Shown here one piece after another: positions 1 through 7,532 of a DNA stretch of 18,196 bases. How positions within the stretch are numbered: the stretch's first letter is position 1; each line of letters opens with the position of its first letter. The notes below the pieces were generated by a model, which did not search any database, was not told the DNA's origin, and saw nothing but the letters and a program-made list of their open reading frames with translations. The DNA is from Pseudomonadota bacterium. GTDB taxonomy: Bacteria; Pseudomonadota; Gammaproteobacteria; Xanthomonadales; Xanthomonadaceae. A program made the position numbers and the translations under genes. Location of the stretch: contig JAHWKC010000009.1 in the NCBI GenBank assembly GCA_019348095.1, positions 1 to 18,196 on the forward strand, read 5' to 3'.

Positions 1-41
1 CTCCCTGTTCCCCACCCTGTCGCCCGCGTCCCCGCTGCCCC

Positions 42-659
42 TCACCCGTCGGCCAGCAACGTGGTGAGCAGCCGGGAATGCCGCGCCACCTGTGCCTCTC
101 GGCGCAGGCGGCTGGCGGTGAAGATCGAGCACATCTCGTCGACCGCGATCGCGAACTGCTCGTTGACGATGACGTAGTCGAACTCGCCGTAGTGCGACAT
201 CTCTTCGCGCGCGGCGGCCAGGCGTTGTGCGATCACCTCGTCGCTGTCCTGGCCGCGGGTGCGCATTCGCTGTTCCAGCGCCTCTCGCGAGGGCGGAAGG
301 ATGAACACGCTGACCGCACCCGGCACCTTGGCCCGCACCTGGCGCGCGCCCTGCCAGTCGATCTCCAGCAGCACGTCCTTGCCCGATGCCAACTGCGGCT
401 CCACCGACTGCCGCGCGGTGCCCTTCCAGTCGCCGTGCACGCGGGCGTGCTCGAAGAAGTCGCCGGCGCCGACCATGCGTTCGAATTCGGATGCATCTAC
501 GAAGTGGTAGTGCTCGGCGTGCCGCTCGCCCGGTCGCGGCGCACGCGAGGTGAACGAGATCGACAGGCAGAGGTTCGCATCACGCGCCAGCACCGCATTG
601 ACGATGCTGGACTTCCCAGCGCCCGACGGGGCGGCGACGATGTAGAGGGTTCCGCGCAT
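42..659 (-). CDS. gmk: Guanylate kinase
   Basis: Cytosolic kinase converting GMP (or dGMP) plus ATP to GDP, an essential step of guanine nucleotide synthesis. The 205-residue product has the usual bacterial length. It opens with a guanylate-kinase P-loop (APSGAGKSS, residues 10-18, the same form as in E. coli), followed by the GMP-binding stretch SRAPRPGERHAEHYHF (about 38-53) and the lid/arginine region RMRTRGQDS. The ATG at 657-659 gives the family-standard N-terminus (MRGTLYIV). No Shine-Dalgarno is visible: the ten bases before the ATG read ATCCTGAATC on the coding strand, and beyond them lies an array of eight perfect heptads. It sits downstream of yicC on the same strand, 126 bases apart, an arrangement common in gammaproteobacteria. 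Identification is certain; the mode of translation initiation is not. Confidence 0.97.
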   Translation of the reverse strand: MRGTLYIVAAPSGAGKSSIVNAVLARDANLCLSISFTSRAPRPGERHAEHYHFVDASEFERMVGAGDFFEHARVHGDWKGTARQSVEPQLASGKDVLLEIDWQGARQVRAKVPGAVSVFILPPSREALEQRMRTRGQDSDEVIAQRLAAAREEMSHYGEFDYVIVNEQFAIAVDEMCSIFTASRLRREAQVARHSRLLTTLLADG

Positions 660-669
660 GATTCAGGAT

Positions 670-725
670 GAGTGAGGAGTGAGGAGTGAGGAGTGAGGAG
701 TGAGGAGTGAGGAGTGAGGAGTGAG
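670..725. repeat. Eight perfect tandem copies of the heptad GAGTGAG
   Basis: GAGTGAG is repeated eight times without a mismatch (units start at 670, 677, 684, 691, 698, 705, 712, 719). A degenerate continuation runs to about 737. On the gmk coding strand this is a pyrimidine-rich CTCACTC array ending 10 bases before the gmk start codon. The unit is not a multiple of three and no real gene crosses it. Confidence 0.95.
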
Positions 726-772
726 GTGAGAAGTGAGGCGGTGAAGAAGGGCTGCCCCCTCTCATTTCTCAC
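726..772. repeat. Inverted repeat (hairpin) next to the gmk heptads
   Basis: GTGAGAAGTGAG at 726-737 faces CTCATTTCTCAC at 761-772, pairing at 11 of 12 positions around a 23-base loop. More CTCACT-type sequence continues to the yicC stop codon at 786-788. The same hairpin theme occurs at 12961-13017. It lies between two minus-strand genes and could act in the transcript as a processing or attenuation structure. There is no U-tract typical of an intrinsic terminator. Confidence 0.7.
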
Positions 773-785
773 TCCTCTCCACTCA

Positions 786-1661
786 CTACTCGATGTTCTG
801 GATCTGCTCGCGCACCTGGTCGATCAGCACCTTCAGCTCGATCGCCGCAGCCGAGCTGCGGGCGTCGACCGACTTGGAGCCGAGCGTGTTGGCCTCGCGA
901 TTGAACTCCTGCAGCAGGAAGTCGAGCCGGCGGCCGACCGCCTCGCGCAGCTGCAACACGCGCCGCGCCTCGCTGACATGCGCATCGAGGCGGTCGAGCT
1001 CTTCGTCGACGTCGAGCTTCTGCAGCCACATGACCAGCTCCTGTTCCAGCCGTCCCGGTTCGAGCTGGCCCACGCCGGCGGGCTGGGCCAGGTCGGACAG
1101 ACGGGTCTCGAGCTTGCGGCGCTGGCCCTCGCCGATGACCGGCATCAGTTCGCGCACGTCGGCGGCGATGCGGGCGATGCCATCGATGCGCTCGTTGATG
1201 ACCGCGGCCAGCTTGGTGCCTTCACGTTCGCGCGAGGCCACGAATTCGTCCAGCACGGCATCGAGCAGCGCCAGCGCTTCGGCCTGCAATGCGGCGGCAT
1301 CGGTCGCCGGCGCCTGCAGCACGCCGGGGAACTGCAGCAAGTCGGTGAACTGGGTCTGCAGCCCGGGAAAACGCGCCGACAGGTCGATCGCCAGCTCGCT
1401 CAGCTCGCGCAGGCGGGCCGGATCGAGCTGCAGGCCACCCTCGCCTTCCGGCGCCCGCAGACGCAGGGTCAGGTCCACCTTGCCGCGTGACAACCGTCCG
1501 GCGACGCGCTCGCGCAGCGCCGGCTCCAGCGCGCGCAGGTCGTCGTGCAGGCGCAAGCCGATCTCGAGGAAGCGGTGGTTGACCGAGCGCAGCTCGCAAC
1601 CCAGCGTGCCCCACTGTGTCGCGCGCTCGCCGCTGGCGAAGGCGGTCATGCTGCGGATCAT
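786..1661 (-). CDS. yicC: YicC/YloC family endoribonuclease
   Basis: The 291-residue protein has the family hallmarks: N-terminus [11 protein letters not shown], the [12 protein letters not shown] segment, and the C-terminal block ending in [10 protein letters not shown], which closely matches the E. coli YicC end. The N-terminal YicC-like domain fills roughly residues 1-155. The DUF1732 domain, with [16 protein letters not shown], fills about 205-291. YicC/YloC proteins are reported to be endoribonucleases, E. coli YicC acting on the small RNA RyhB; that role is family knowledge, not seen here. The start at 1659-1661 gives the conserved MIRSMT; an internal ATG four codons later is less likely. 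It is divergent from rph and upstream of gmk on the same strand. The stop codon abuts the heptad/hairpin block at 670-785. Confidence 0.95.
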   Translation of the reverse strand: MIRSMTAFASGERATQWGTLGCELRSVNHRFLEIGLRLHDDLRALEPALRERVAGRLSRGKVDLTLRLRAPEGEGGLQLDPARLRELSELAIDLSARFPGLQTQFTDLLQFPGVLQAPATDAAALQAEALALLDAVLDEFVASREREGTKLAAVINERIDGIARIAADVRELMPVIGEGQRRKLETRLSDLAQPAGVGQLEPGRLEQELVMWLQKLDVDEELDRLDAHVSEARRVLQLREAVGRRLDFLLQEFNREANTLGSKSVDARSSAAAIELKVLIDQVREQIQNIE

Positions 1662-1732
1662 GTCCGGGCTACCTCATGAACGGCCGGGCAGTATGCCACT
1701 CCCCCGCACGCGAGACGGCCAAAGCGCCGTAG

Positions 1733-1804
1733 GGTGGGCACGCCGCTTGTGCCCACCGCCCCCTATGCCCATTGCGCTGCGGTGGGCACAGAAGCGTGCC
1801 CACC
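1733..1804. repeat. Doublet of GGTGGGCAC stem-loops
   Basis: Two successive hairpins use the same 9-base arms. GGTGGGCAC 1733-1741 pairs with GTGCCCACC 1749-1757 across a 7-base loop. GGTGGGCAC 1781-1789 pairs with GTGCCCACC 1796-1804 across a 6-base loop. This paired layout resembles a REP/BIME-type intergenic element. It lies in the yicC-rph divergent region, so the region is longer than promoters alone would need. No RAYT transposase is present in the window. Confidence 0.85.
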
Positions 1805-1841
1805 CCACGGTCCTTGCGTCGCCGCCCGATCAGCACCGGGC

Positions 1842-1859
1842 AGCGGAGCAAGCTCCGCT
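1842..1859. repeat. GTAGAGC-type short palindrome, copy 1
   Basis: AGCGGAGC (1842-1849), a 2-base loop, then GCTCCGCT (1852-1859): a perfect 8-bp stem. On the minus strand it reads GTAGAGCGGAGC..., matching a second copy at 7439-7459 that reads GTAGAGCCGAGC.... This is a short dispersed inverted repeat, a type I associate with xanthomonads. Confidence 0.75.
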
Positions 1860-1892
1860 CTACGCGATGTGGGCTGGGCCATCGGCAGCGCT

Positions 1893-1903
1893 GCTAGACT
1901 GCC
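1893..1903 (+). promoter_or_regulatory. Possible -10 region of rph
   Basis: GCTAGACT at 1893-1900 lies 26 bases before the rph ATG and contains a TAnACT -10-like hexamer (1895-1900). The same eight bases occur before ygfB on the minus strand (15121-15114). A convincing -35 box at 16-18 bases upstream is not visible, so the call rests on position and recurrence. Confidence 0.35.
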
Positions 1904-1926
1904 GCGCCCTGCCTTGCGACGTGCCC

Positions 1927-2661
1927 ATGACCACCATCCTCCGACCGAGCGGCCGTGCGCCGGAGCAACTGCGCGAGGTGCGCATCGAGCGCGGCTATAC
2001 CCGCCACGCCGAAGGCTCGGTGCTGGTCGGCTTCGGCCAGACCCAGGTGCTGTGCACGGCCAGCGTGGAAAACCGCGTGCCGCCGTTCCTGCGCGGCAAG
2101 GGTGAAGGCTGGGTGACCGCCGAATACGGCATGCTGCCGCGCGCCACCCATACCCGCAGCGACCGCGAGGCCGCGCGCGGCAAGCAGGGCGGCCGCACGC
2201 TGGAGATCCAGCGCCTGATCGGCCGCAGCCTGCGCGCCTGCATCGACCGCAAGGCGCTTGGCGAGCGCACCATCACGCTCGACTGCGACGTGCTGCAGGC
2301 CGACGGCGGCACCCGCACCGCGGCGATCACCGGCGCCTACGTGGCGCTGGTCGATGCGGTGCAGTGGCTGCGCGGGCGCAACGAGATCAAGGGCGGGCGC
2401 GACCCGATCTTCGGCGCGGTCGCCGCGGTGTCGGTCGGCATCTATCGTGGCGTGCCGGTGCTGGATCTGGACTACGCCGAGGACAGCGACTGCGACACCG
2501 ACATGAACGTGGTGATGAACGACGGCGGCGGGTTCATCGAGCTGCAGGGCACCGCCGAGGGTCACGCGTTCCGCCGCGAGGAGCTGGCGGCGATGACCGC
2601 GCTGGCCGAAGCGGGCATCGCCGAGCTGGTCGTGAAGCAGCGCGAGGCGCTGGCGCGGTGA
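1927..2661 (+). CDS. rph: Ribonuclease PH
   Basis: Phosphate-dependent 3'-5' exoribonuclease that trims the 3' ends of tRNA precursors; family members form a hexameric ring. The product is 244 residues (E. coli about 238). The RNase PH signature is present: RPSGR near the N-terminus, the [13 protein letters not shown] strand, the [17 protein letters not shown] segment, [15 protein letters not shown], the [19 protein letters not shown] block and the late [10 protein letters not shown] segment. The ATG at 1927 was chosen because it gives the family N-terminus. The open frame continues upstream, but only as antisense to yicC. No strong Shine-Dalgarno precedes it. rdgB follows after 40 bases on the same strand, so the two are probably co-transcribed. 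Confidence 0.97.
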   Translation: MTTILRPSGRAPEQLREVRIERGYTRHAEGSVLVGFGQTQVLCTASVENRVPPFLRGKGEGWVTAEYGMLPRATHTRSDREAARGKQGGRTLEIQRLIGRSLRACIDRKALGERTITLDCDVLQADGGTRTAAITGAYVALVDAVQWLRGRNEIKGGRDPIFGAVAAVSVGIYRGVPVLDLDYAEDSDCDTDMNVVMNDGGGFIELQGTAEGHAFRREELAAMTALAEAGIAELVVKQREALAR

Positions 2662-2701
2662 TTAGGCGGGGCTGGCTGCCCGCGACCGTGGAGAGCACCC
2701 G

Positions 2702-3292
2702 ATGAAACTCGTCATCGCCAGCGGAAATCCCGGCAAGCTCGATGAATTCCGTCAGTTGCTCGGCGACAGCGGCATCGGATTTGTCGGCCAGGGCGAGTTG
2801 GGCGTCGGCGACATCGAGGAGACCGGCAGCACCTTCATCGAGAACGCGCTGCTCAAGGCGCGCCACGCCGCGCGCGTGACCGGCCTGCCGGCATTGGCCG
2901 ACGACTCGGGACTGTGCGTGGATGCGCTCGGCGGCGCGCCGGGCCTGTATTCGGCGCGCTATGCCGGGATGCACGGCGACGCCGGGGCCAACATCGCCAA
3001 GCTGCTCGATGCGCTGGCCGACGTGCCGGCGGCGCGGCGCACCGCCCATTTCCATGCCGTGATCGTGTTGCTGCGCCATGCCGACGACCCGCAACCGCTG
3101 ATCGCCGAAGGAACGTGGCCGGGACTGATCCTGGATGCACCGCGCGGCGCTGGCGGCTTCGGCTACGACCCGGTGTTCCTGGACCCCGAACTGGGCCAGA
3201 CGGCGGCGGAACTGGCGCCGGAAGCGAAGAACCGCATCAGCCATCGGGCCCAAGCCCTGGCCGTGCTGCGCGAGCGCTTCGCGCGGCTGTAG
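2702..3292 (+). CDS. rdgB: dITP/XTP pyrophosphatase (Ham1/RdgB family)
   Basis: Hydrolyses non-canonical purine nucleotides (dITP, ITP, XTP) to the monophosphate plus pyrophosphate, keeping them out of DNA and RNA. The 196-residue product has normal length and all family motifs: [10 protein letters not shown] for triphosphate binding (residues 7-16), ADDSGL with the catalytic Asp (about 67-72), [21 protein letters not shown] and SHR near the C-terminus. A good Shine-Dalgarno, GGAGAG at about 2690-2695, precedes the ATG at 2702 with roughly 6 bases spacing. It follows rph by 40 bases. Its TAG stop (3290-3292) is the first part of a REP-like element, so the end of the gene abuts or has been shaped by that repeat. 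Confidence 0.97.
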   Translation: MKLVIASGNPGKLDEFRQLLGDSGIGFVGQGELGVGDIEETGSTFIENALLKARHAARVTGLPALADDSGLCVDALGGAPGLYSARYAGMHGDAGANIAKLLDALADVPAARRTAHFHAVIVLLRHADDPQPLIAEGTWPGLILDAPRGAGGFGYDPVFLDPELGQTAAELAPEAKNRISHRAQALAVLRERFARL

Positions 3293-3363
3293 GAGCGGCT
3301 TGGCCGCGATCGGGGGTCGGCAGCCGATGCAGCATCCGATCGCGTCTGAAGCCGCTTCTACAC
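3288..3363. repeat. REP pair (BIME-like) between rdgB and hemW
   Basis: Left unit: TGTAGGAGCGGCTTGGCCGC followed by GATCGG, 3288-3313, with its own GCGGC/GCCGC stem. Right unit: CCGATCGCG...AAGCCGCTTCTACA, 3336-3362, almost the reverse complement of the left. The two face each other across about 22 bases and together fill most of the rdgB-hemW gap. GTAGGAGCGGC palindromes are abundant REP-type sequences in Pseudomonas and Xanthomonadales; that is family knowledge. The left unit contains the rdgB stop codon. Confidence 0.85.
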
Positions 3364-3402
3364 GATCGCGGCAATCGGACTGCCCGGTGGGACAATAGCC
3401 GC

Positions 3403-4563
3403 ATGCTCACTCCCCCTCCGCTGTCGCTGTACGTCCACGTCCCGTGGTGCGTGCGCAAATGTCCGTACTGCGACTTCAACTCGCACGAGAACAAGACCGG
3501 CGGCGCGTTGCCGTTCCAGGCCTACGTCGACGCGCTGCTGGCCGACCTGGACTTCGACCTGCCGCTGGTCTGGGGCCGCACGGTGCACAGCGTGTTCTTC
3601 GGCGGCGGCACCCCGAGCCTGATGCCGCCGGAGTTCATCGAACGCTTCCTGCAGGGCGCCAGTGCACGGCTGCGTTTCGCGCCAGGCTGCGAAATCACCC
3701 TGGAGACCAACCCCGGCACCGCTGAACACGGCCGTTTCGAGCTGTACCGGGCCGCCGGCGTGAACCGGCTGAGCTTCGGCATCCAGAGTTTCGACGACGG
3801 CTGCCTGCAGCGGCTCGGCCGCATCCACGACAGCGCCGAGGCCGAGGCGGCGGTCAAGCTGGCGCAGGACGCGGGGTTGGACAACCTCAACCTCGACCTG
3901 ATGTATGCGCTGCCGCAGCAGACGCTGGCGATGGCCGAACGCGACCTGGAACGCGCCTTCGTGCTGCAGCCGGCGCATGTCTCGCACTACCAGCTCACGC
4001 TGGAGCCGAACACGCTGTTCGCCGCGAGGCCGCCGTCGGGCATTCCCGATGAGGACAACAGTTGGGACATGCAGGAGCGCTGCCAGGCACTGCTCGCCGC
4101 GGCCGGCTATGGGCAGTACGAGGTCAGCGCGTACGCGCGACCGGGGCGGCAGTGCGCGCACAACCTCAATTATTGGCGCTACGGCGACTACCTCGGGATC
4201 GGCGCCGGCGCCCATGGCAAGCTGACCCTGGGCGCCGAACAGGCCGTGCTGCGGCGCTGGAAGCACAAGCACCCAGCCACCTACCTGGCCCACGCCGGCA
4301 GCGATGCCGCGCTTGGCGGCGACGAGCGCATTCCACCGGAGCGGCGGCCGTTCGAGTTCATGCTCAATGCCTTGCGCCTGGTCGAGGGCTTCAGCATGGC
4401 CGAGTTCGAGGCGCGTACCGGCCTGGCGCTCGCCGCGAGCGGGGCGCCGCTGCATGCGGCCTGCAGGGCCGGTTGGCTGGAGCGCACCGGCGAGCGCATT
4501 CGCCCGACCGAGCTGGGTCGCCGCTTCACCAACGACGTGGTGGCGCTTTTCCTGAACGACTGA
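3403..4563 (+). CDS. hemW: Radical SAM heme chaperone HemW
   Basis: The 386-residue protein (E. coli HemW 378) carries the radical-SAM cysteines C16-C20-C23 in a CxxxCxxC motif (CVRKCPYC), the SAM-binding GGGTPSL (residues 67-73), LETNPGT, the RLSFGIQSFDD strand, and the HemW-type HNLNYWRYGDYLGIGAGAH block near residues 252-270. HemW was long annotated as an oxygen-independent coproporphyrinogen oxidase; biochemical work on E. coli and Lactococcus homologues supports heme binding and delivery to membrane respiratory proteins. The ATG at 3403 gives the usual N-terminus PLSLYVHVPWC. A weak GGTGGGA lies about 9 bases before it, and a GACAAT box at 3391-3396 could be a -10 element. It is separated from rdgB by a REP pair, so it may have its own promoter. 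Confidence 0.96.
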   Translation: MLTPPPLSLYVHVPWCVRKCPYCDFNSHENKTGGALPFQAYVDALLADLDFDLPLVWGRTVHSVFFGGGTPSLMPPEFIERFLQGASARLRFAPGCEITLETNPGTAEHGRFELYRAAGVNRLSFGIQSFDDGCLQRLGRIHDSAEAEAAVKLAQDAGLDNLNLDLMYALPQQTLAMAERDLERAFVLQPAHVSHYQLTLEPNTLFAARPPSGIPDEDNSWDMQERCQALLAAAGYGQYEVSAYARPGRQCAHNLNYWRYGDYLGIGAGAHGKLTLGAEQAVLRRWKHKHPATYLAHAGSDAALGGDERIPPERRPFEFMLNALRLVEGFSMAEFEARTGLALAASGAPLHAACRAGWLERTGERIRPTELGRRFTNDVVALFLND

Positions 4564-4680
4564 TCCGAGGTGACGCTCGGCGTTGGCCGTCGCGTCATGC
4601 GGCCCAAGGCGAGCATCCGGGCCGCGCGCGCAAGCGGCTGCCGAGGCCGCGGGGTGGCGGGCGCCGGACTGGCGTGGTCA

Positions 4681-4686
4681 TATAAG
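4681..4686 (+). promoter_or_regulatory. Possible -10 box (TATAAG) upstream of the DUF1631 gene
   Basis: An AT-rich island, CATATAAG at 4679-4686, stands out in the GC-rich 143-base gap between hemW and the DUF1631 gene. It matches a sigma70 -10 at five of six bases. No good -35 is seen. It would place the transcript start near 4693. Confidence 0.35.
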
Positions 4687-4742
4687 CCGACTCGACCGGG
4701 AACAGGGTGTCGACCACGTTGGAAAACTCCGGTAAGCCCTTT

Positions 4743-7025
4743 ATGCCCACAGCCACGCTTGCGTCGGCGGTCCTGCCCCGACGCGTCCATGCCGCGCTGG
4801 AGCACATCCATGCGCTGGTGTCCGAAGCGCTCGAACGCCAGCTCGATGGCATGTTCACCGAGTTCGAACAACAACTGTTCCGGCGGGCCGAACAGGCCAG
4901 CGACCCGGCCCTGCAAGCCGGGCAATTTGAAACCCTGCGCAAGGTCCGGCAGCGCCGCGCCAGACTGGCGCCGGTGTTCCTCAAGTCGCTGGAGGCATCA
5001 CTGGCGCAGATCCGTGCCCCGGCCGCGCTGGCTGGGGCACCCGCCGCCGGTGGTGAGAAGTTGAAGGTCGATTTCAGTCGTCTGCGCCTGCTCGAAGACG
5101 ACGAGGTCAGCGAGGAGAGCCTGGTGCGCAGCATCGGCACGCGCCACGAGTCCCGCGCCGGGTTGCCGCTGATGCTGCTGGGACAGCGCTTTGGTGTGCT
5201 CGCCGGCGCCCCGGCGTTCGATGCCGAGCGCCTGCCGCTCGGGCCACATGCGCTCGCGCGGGCCCTGCTGCAAGCCAGCGAGGTGCTGGAGATCGATCTG
5301 GATGTACGGCTGGTGCTGCTGCAGTGTTTCGACCAGCACGTCATGTGCAACTACGCCCAGCTGGTGGAAACGATCAACGCGCTGCTGGCGCGGGAGAACG
5401 TCCTGCCTGGCCTGTCCTACGTGCCGCTGCGGACCCGACCAAGCCCGCGGTCGGGCACCCGCAAGGCCGCACCGGCTTCCGGCGACGACGCGTCCGGGAG
5501 CGCTCGGCCCGAAACACCGGACGCGTCGGGTTCGCGGCCGCATACCGGCTGGCTGGGCGAGGCCGGGGCCGGCTCCAGTGATGGCGAGAACCTGGCGTTT
5601 TCGCTGCTGCAGCAGCTACTGACCGGCCGCCGCGACCTGCTCGGCAAGCTGCGCGCCGGCCCGACGCCGCAACGCGACCAGGAGGCGTTGGCGACCGGCG
5701 AGGTGGTGGATGCACTAGAATCGCAGCAGGCCGACCGCTCCGGGCCGCCGCGTGGCCCGCAAACGGTGGCGGAGGTCCGGCAGACCCTGCTCGCGCAGAT
5801 CCGTCAGCAGCACGGCAAGCCGATGCGGCTGTCGAGCGGCGATCAGGACACCTTCGAACTGCTCGAAATGCTCTACGCCGAAATGCGCCGAGATCTGCGC
5901 GATGGCGCCCCCGGCACCGCCCTGGCCGAACGCCTGCAGGTGCCGGTGCTGCGCGCGGCACTGCAGGATCCGGGGTTTTTCGTGCGCAGCCAGCATCCGG
6001 CCCGGCAGATGTTGAACGCGGTCGCCGAAGCCGGCGCCAAGTGGCTGGGCGATGATGAGACCGACCCGCAACTGGAGGCGCAGCTGCATCGCGCGGTCGA
6101 TCACGTGGTGGAGAACTACCACGGCGACGCGGCTGTATTCGAGGCGGCCAACCAGTCGTTGCAGGAACACCTGCAGACGCTCGCGCGCAAGGCCGAGGTC
6201 AGCGAGCGGCGTCACGTCGAAGCGGTCAGAGGCAAGGAAAAACTGGATCTTGCCAAACGCCGCGCAGCAGAAACGATCGAGCAGGCGATGGAGGGGCAGG
6301 CACCGCCCAAGTTCGCGCGTGCGCTGTTGCAGCAGGTCTGGAGCGACGTGCTCACGCTGGTGCTGCTGCGCCATGGCGGGGACTCCGAGCAGTGGCGGCA
6401 GCACGTGACGGCAACCGCGCAGATCGTGGCCGCCAGCGCCGGCGCGGCCCCGGCGCCCGCAGGACTCGACCGCCGGATCGAACACGCACTGGCGCTGGTC
6501 GGCTACCACGCCGGCGAAGCCAGTGCGATCGCGCGCCGCCTCACCACCGGCCAGGACGAACACGACGACGACCCGGCATCGCGCACCGAACTGGCGATGA
6601 AGCTCAAGGCGCGCACCCGGCTGGGCGAGGGCGCGGCCGCAACGGAGGTTGCCCGGGCGCCCCGATCCGCGCAGGAGCAGGCGTGCTATGAGCAACTGCG
6701 CAGGGTGCCTTTCGGCACCTGGATCGAGTTCACCAGGAACCAGCAGGGCGAGGTCGTGCGGCGCCGCATGGCCTGGTACAGCCGGGTCACGGACCGGGCG
6801 CTGTTCGTCAACCAGCGCGGCCAGCGGGTCGACGAGCAGTCGCTCGACAACGTCGCCCGCACGATGGCGCGCAACCAGGCCCGGATCGTCATGGCCGAAG
6901 AAGGGCGACCGGTCGATCGGGCATGGCAATCGGCATTGAACGCGCTGCGCAGCTTCATCGGGCACGGCGGCCAGCGGCGCGAGGGGCCGGACCGCGATGC
7001 CCAGGCCGAGGAGCCGTCGCCATGA
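4743..7025 (+). CDS. DUF1631 family protein, coupled to a PilZ gene
   Basis: A long cytoplasmic protein (760 residues from this ATG) without signal peptide or membrane helix, which I assign to the DUF1631 family. The N-terminal region is helical and charged (LPRRVHAALEHIHALVSEAL, FEQQLFRRAEQ). A Ser/Pro/Arg-rich linker lies around residues 230-280. A mainly helical middle follows (TFELLEMLYAEMRRD, VLRAALQDPGFF, HPARQMLNAVAEAG, VWSDVLTLVLLRHG). The C-terminus ends in a beta-rich block (FGTWIEFTRNQQGEVVRRRM through ALFVNQRGQRVDEQSLDNVA). The molecular function is unknown. An in-frame GTG at 4707 would add 12 residues; the ATG was preferred because LASAVLPRRV looks like the conserved beginning. 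Its TGA overlaps the next gene's ATG (ATGA), implying translational coupling to the PilZ receptor and suggesting a role in c-di-GMP responses (inference). Confidence 0.85.
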   Translation: MPTATLASAVLPRRVHAALEHIHALVSEALERQLDGMFTEFEQQLFRRAEQASDPALQAGQFETLRKVRQRRARLAPVFLKSLEASLAQIRAPAALAGAPAAGGEKLKVDFSRLRLLEDDEVSEESLVRSIGTRHESRAGLPLMLLGQRFGVLAGAPAFDAERLPLGPHALARALLQASEVLEIDLDVRLVLLQCFDQHVMCNYAQLVETINALLARENVLPGLSYVPLRTRPSPRSGTRKAAPASGDDASGSARPETPDASGSRPHTGWLGEAGAGSSDGENLAFSLLQQLLTGRRDLLGKLRAGPTPQRDQEALATGEVVDALESQQADRSGPPRGPQTVAEVRQTLLAQIRQQHGKPMRLSSGDQDTFELLEMLYAEMRRDLRDGAPGTALAERLQVPVLRAALQDPGFFVRSQHPARQMLNAVAEAGAKWLGDDETDPQLEAQLHRAVDHVVENYHGDAAVFEAANQSLQEHLQTLARKAEVSERRHVEAVRGKEKLDLAKRRAAETIEQAMEGQAPPKFARALLQQVWSDVLTLVLLRHGGDSEQWRQHVTATAQIVAASAGAAPAPAGLDRRIEHALALVGYHAGEASAIARRLTTGQDEHDDDPASRTELAMKLKARTRLGEGAAATEVARAPRSAQEQACYEQLRRVPFGTWIEFTRNQQGEVVRRRMAWYSRVTDRALFVNQRGQRVDEQSLDNVARTMARNQARIVMAEEGRPVDRAWQSALNALRSFIGHGGQRREGPDRDAQAEEPSP

Positions 7026-7372
7026 CCGAAGAGTTCCGCCGCGCGCCACGGCGCAAGGTGTCCGACAACGTTCCGGTGATCGACACGATGACCGATCGCA
7101 CCGTCGGCCGGCTCAGCAACGTCTCGGAAACCGGCATGCTGCTGATCGCCAACGTGCCGCTGGTCGAGGATGCGCTATACCAGTTCCGCTTCAACCTCGG
7201 CGGTCCCGCGGATTCCGATTCGGCGATCGAAGTCGGTGCGCACCTGCTGTGGCAGGACGCGGCGCACGCATCGGAGCAAACCTGGACCGGCTTCCGCTTC
7301 ATCACCCTGCTGGAAGACCAGATGAAGCAGCTGCGCGAGTGGCTGGAGGCGCCCGAAAGCAGCTACGAGTGA
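7022..7372 (+). CDS. PilZ domain c-di-GMP receptor protein
   Basis: A single-domain protein of 116 residues. The c-di-GMP-binding motifs of PilZ are both present: the N-terminal arginine cluster FRRAPRRKV (residues 5-13, RxxxR) and NVSETGM (about 36-42, fitting [D/N]xSxxG). The rest is a beta-barrel pattern (LLIANVPLVEDALYQFRF, EVGAHLLWQDA, WTGFRFITL) ending in a short helix (EDQMKQLREWLE). It should therefore bind the second messenger and pass the signal to a partner protein. The ATG overlaps the stop of the DUF1631 gene, and GAGGAG at 7007-7012 inside that gene is its Shine-Dalgarno. It converges with a GGDEF-EAL gene. The partner is most plausibly the DUF1631 protein (inference from coupling only). 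Confidence 0.9.
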   Translation: MTEEFRRAPRRKVSDNVPVIDTMTDRTVGRLSNVSETGMLLIANVPLVEDALYQFRFNLGGPADSDSAIEVGAHLLWQDAAHASEQTWTGFRFITLLEDQMKQLREWLEAPESSYE

Positions 7373-7438
7373 GCCGCTCGCGTGTGGCCGTACGCGGCGC
7401 TGGAGCAGGGGCGCGACGAGACCCGCGACCCGGCGCCG

Positions 7439-7459
7439 GTAGAGCCGAGCTGACTCGGC
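7439..7459. repeat. GTAGAGC-type short palindrome, copy 2
   Basis: GTAGAGCCGAGCTGACTCGGC: GCCGAG (7444-7449) pairs with CTCGGC (7454-7459) around a CTGA loop. It is related to the copy at 1842-1859 in the opposite orientation. It lies in the 160-base gap between the convergent PilZ and GGDEF-EAL genes, where it may help separate the two transcripts. There is no T-tract. Confidence 0.65.
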
Positions 7460-7532
7460 CGCTGGTGCACGCCTGCCACGGCAACCGAGCAGGCTGCGCC
7501 CTACGGCCTTGGCCGATTGCGCCGAAGCGCCA

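Noticed and set aside
670..785. CRISPR array or coding repeat at the heptads
   Set aside because: Units are 7 bases with no spacers, and the frame shifts with each unit; low-complexity Ser/Leu/Thr/His peptides read from it have no start context.
793..1926. Upstream extension of the rph frame giving a 622-residue protein
   Set aside because: The added part is antisense to yicC and Ser/Arg-rich. RNase PH homology begins exactly at the ATG at 1927.
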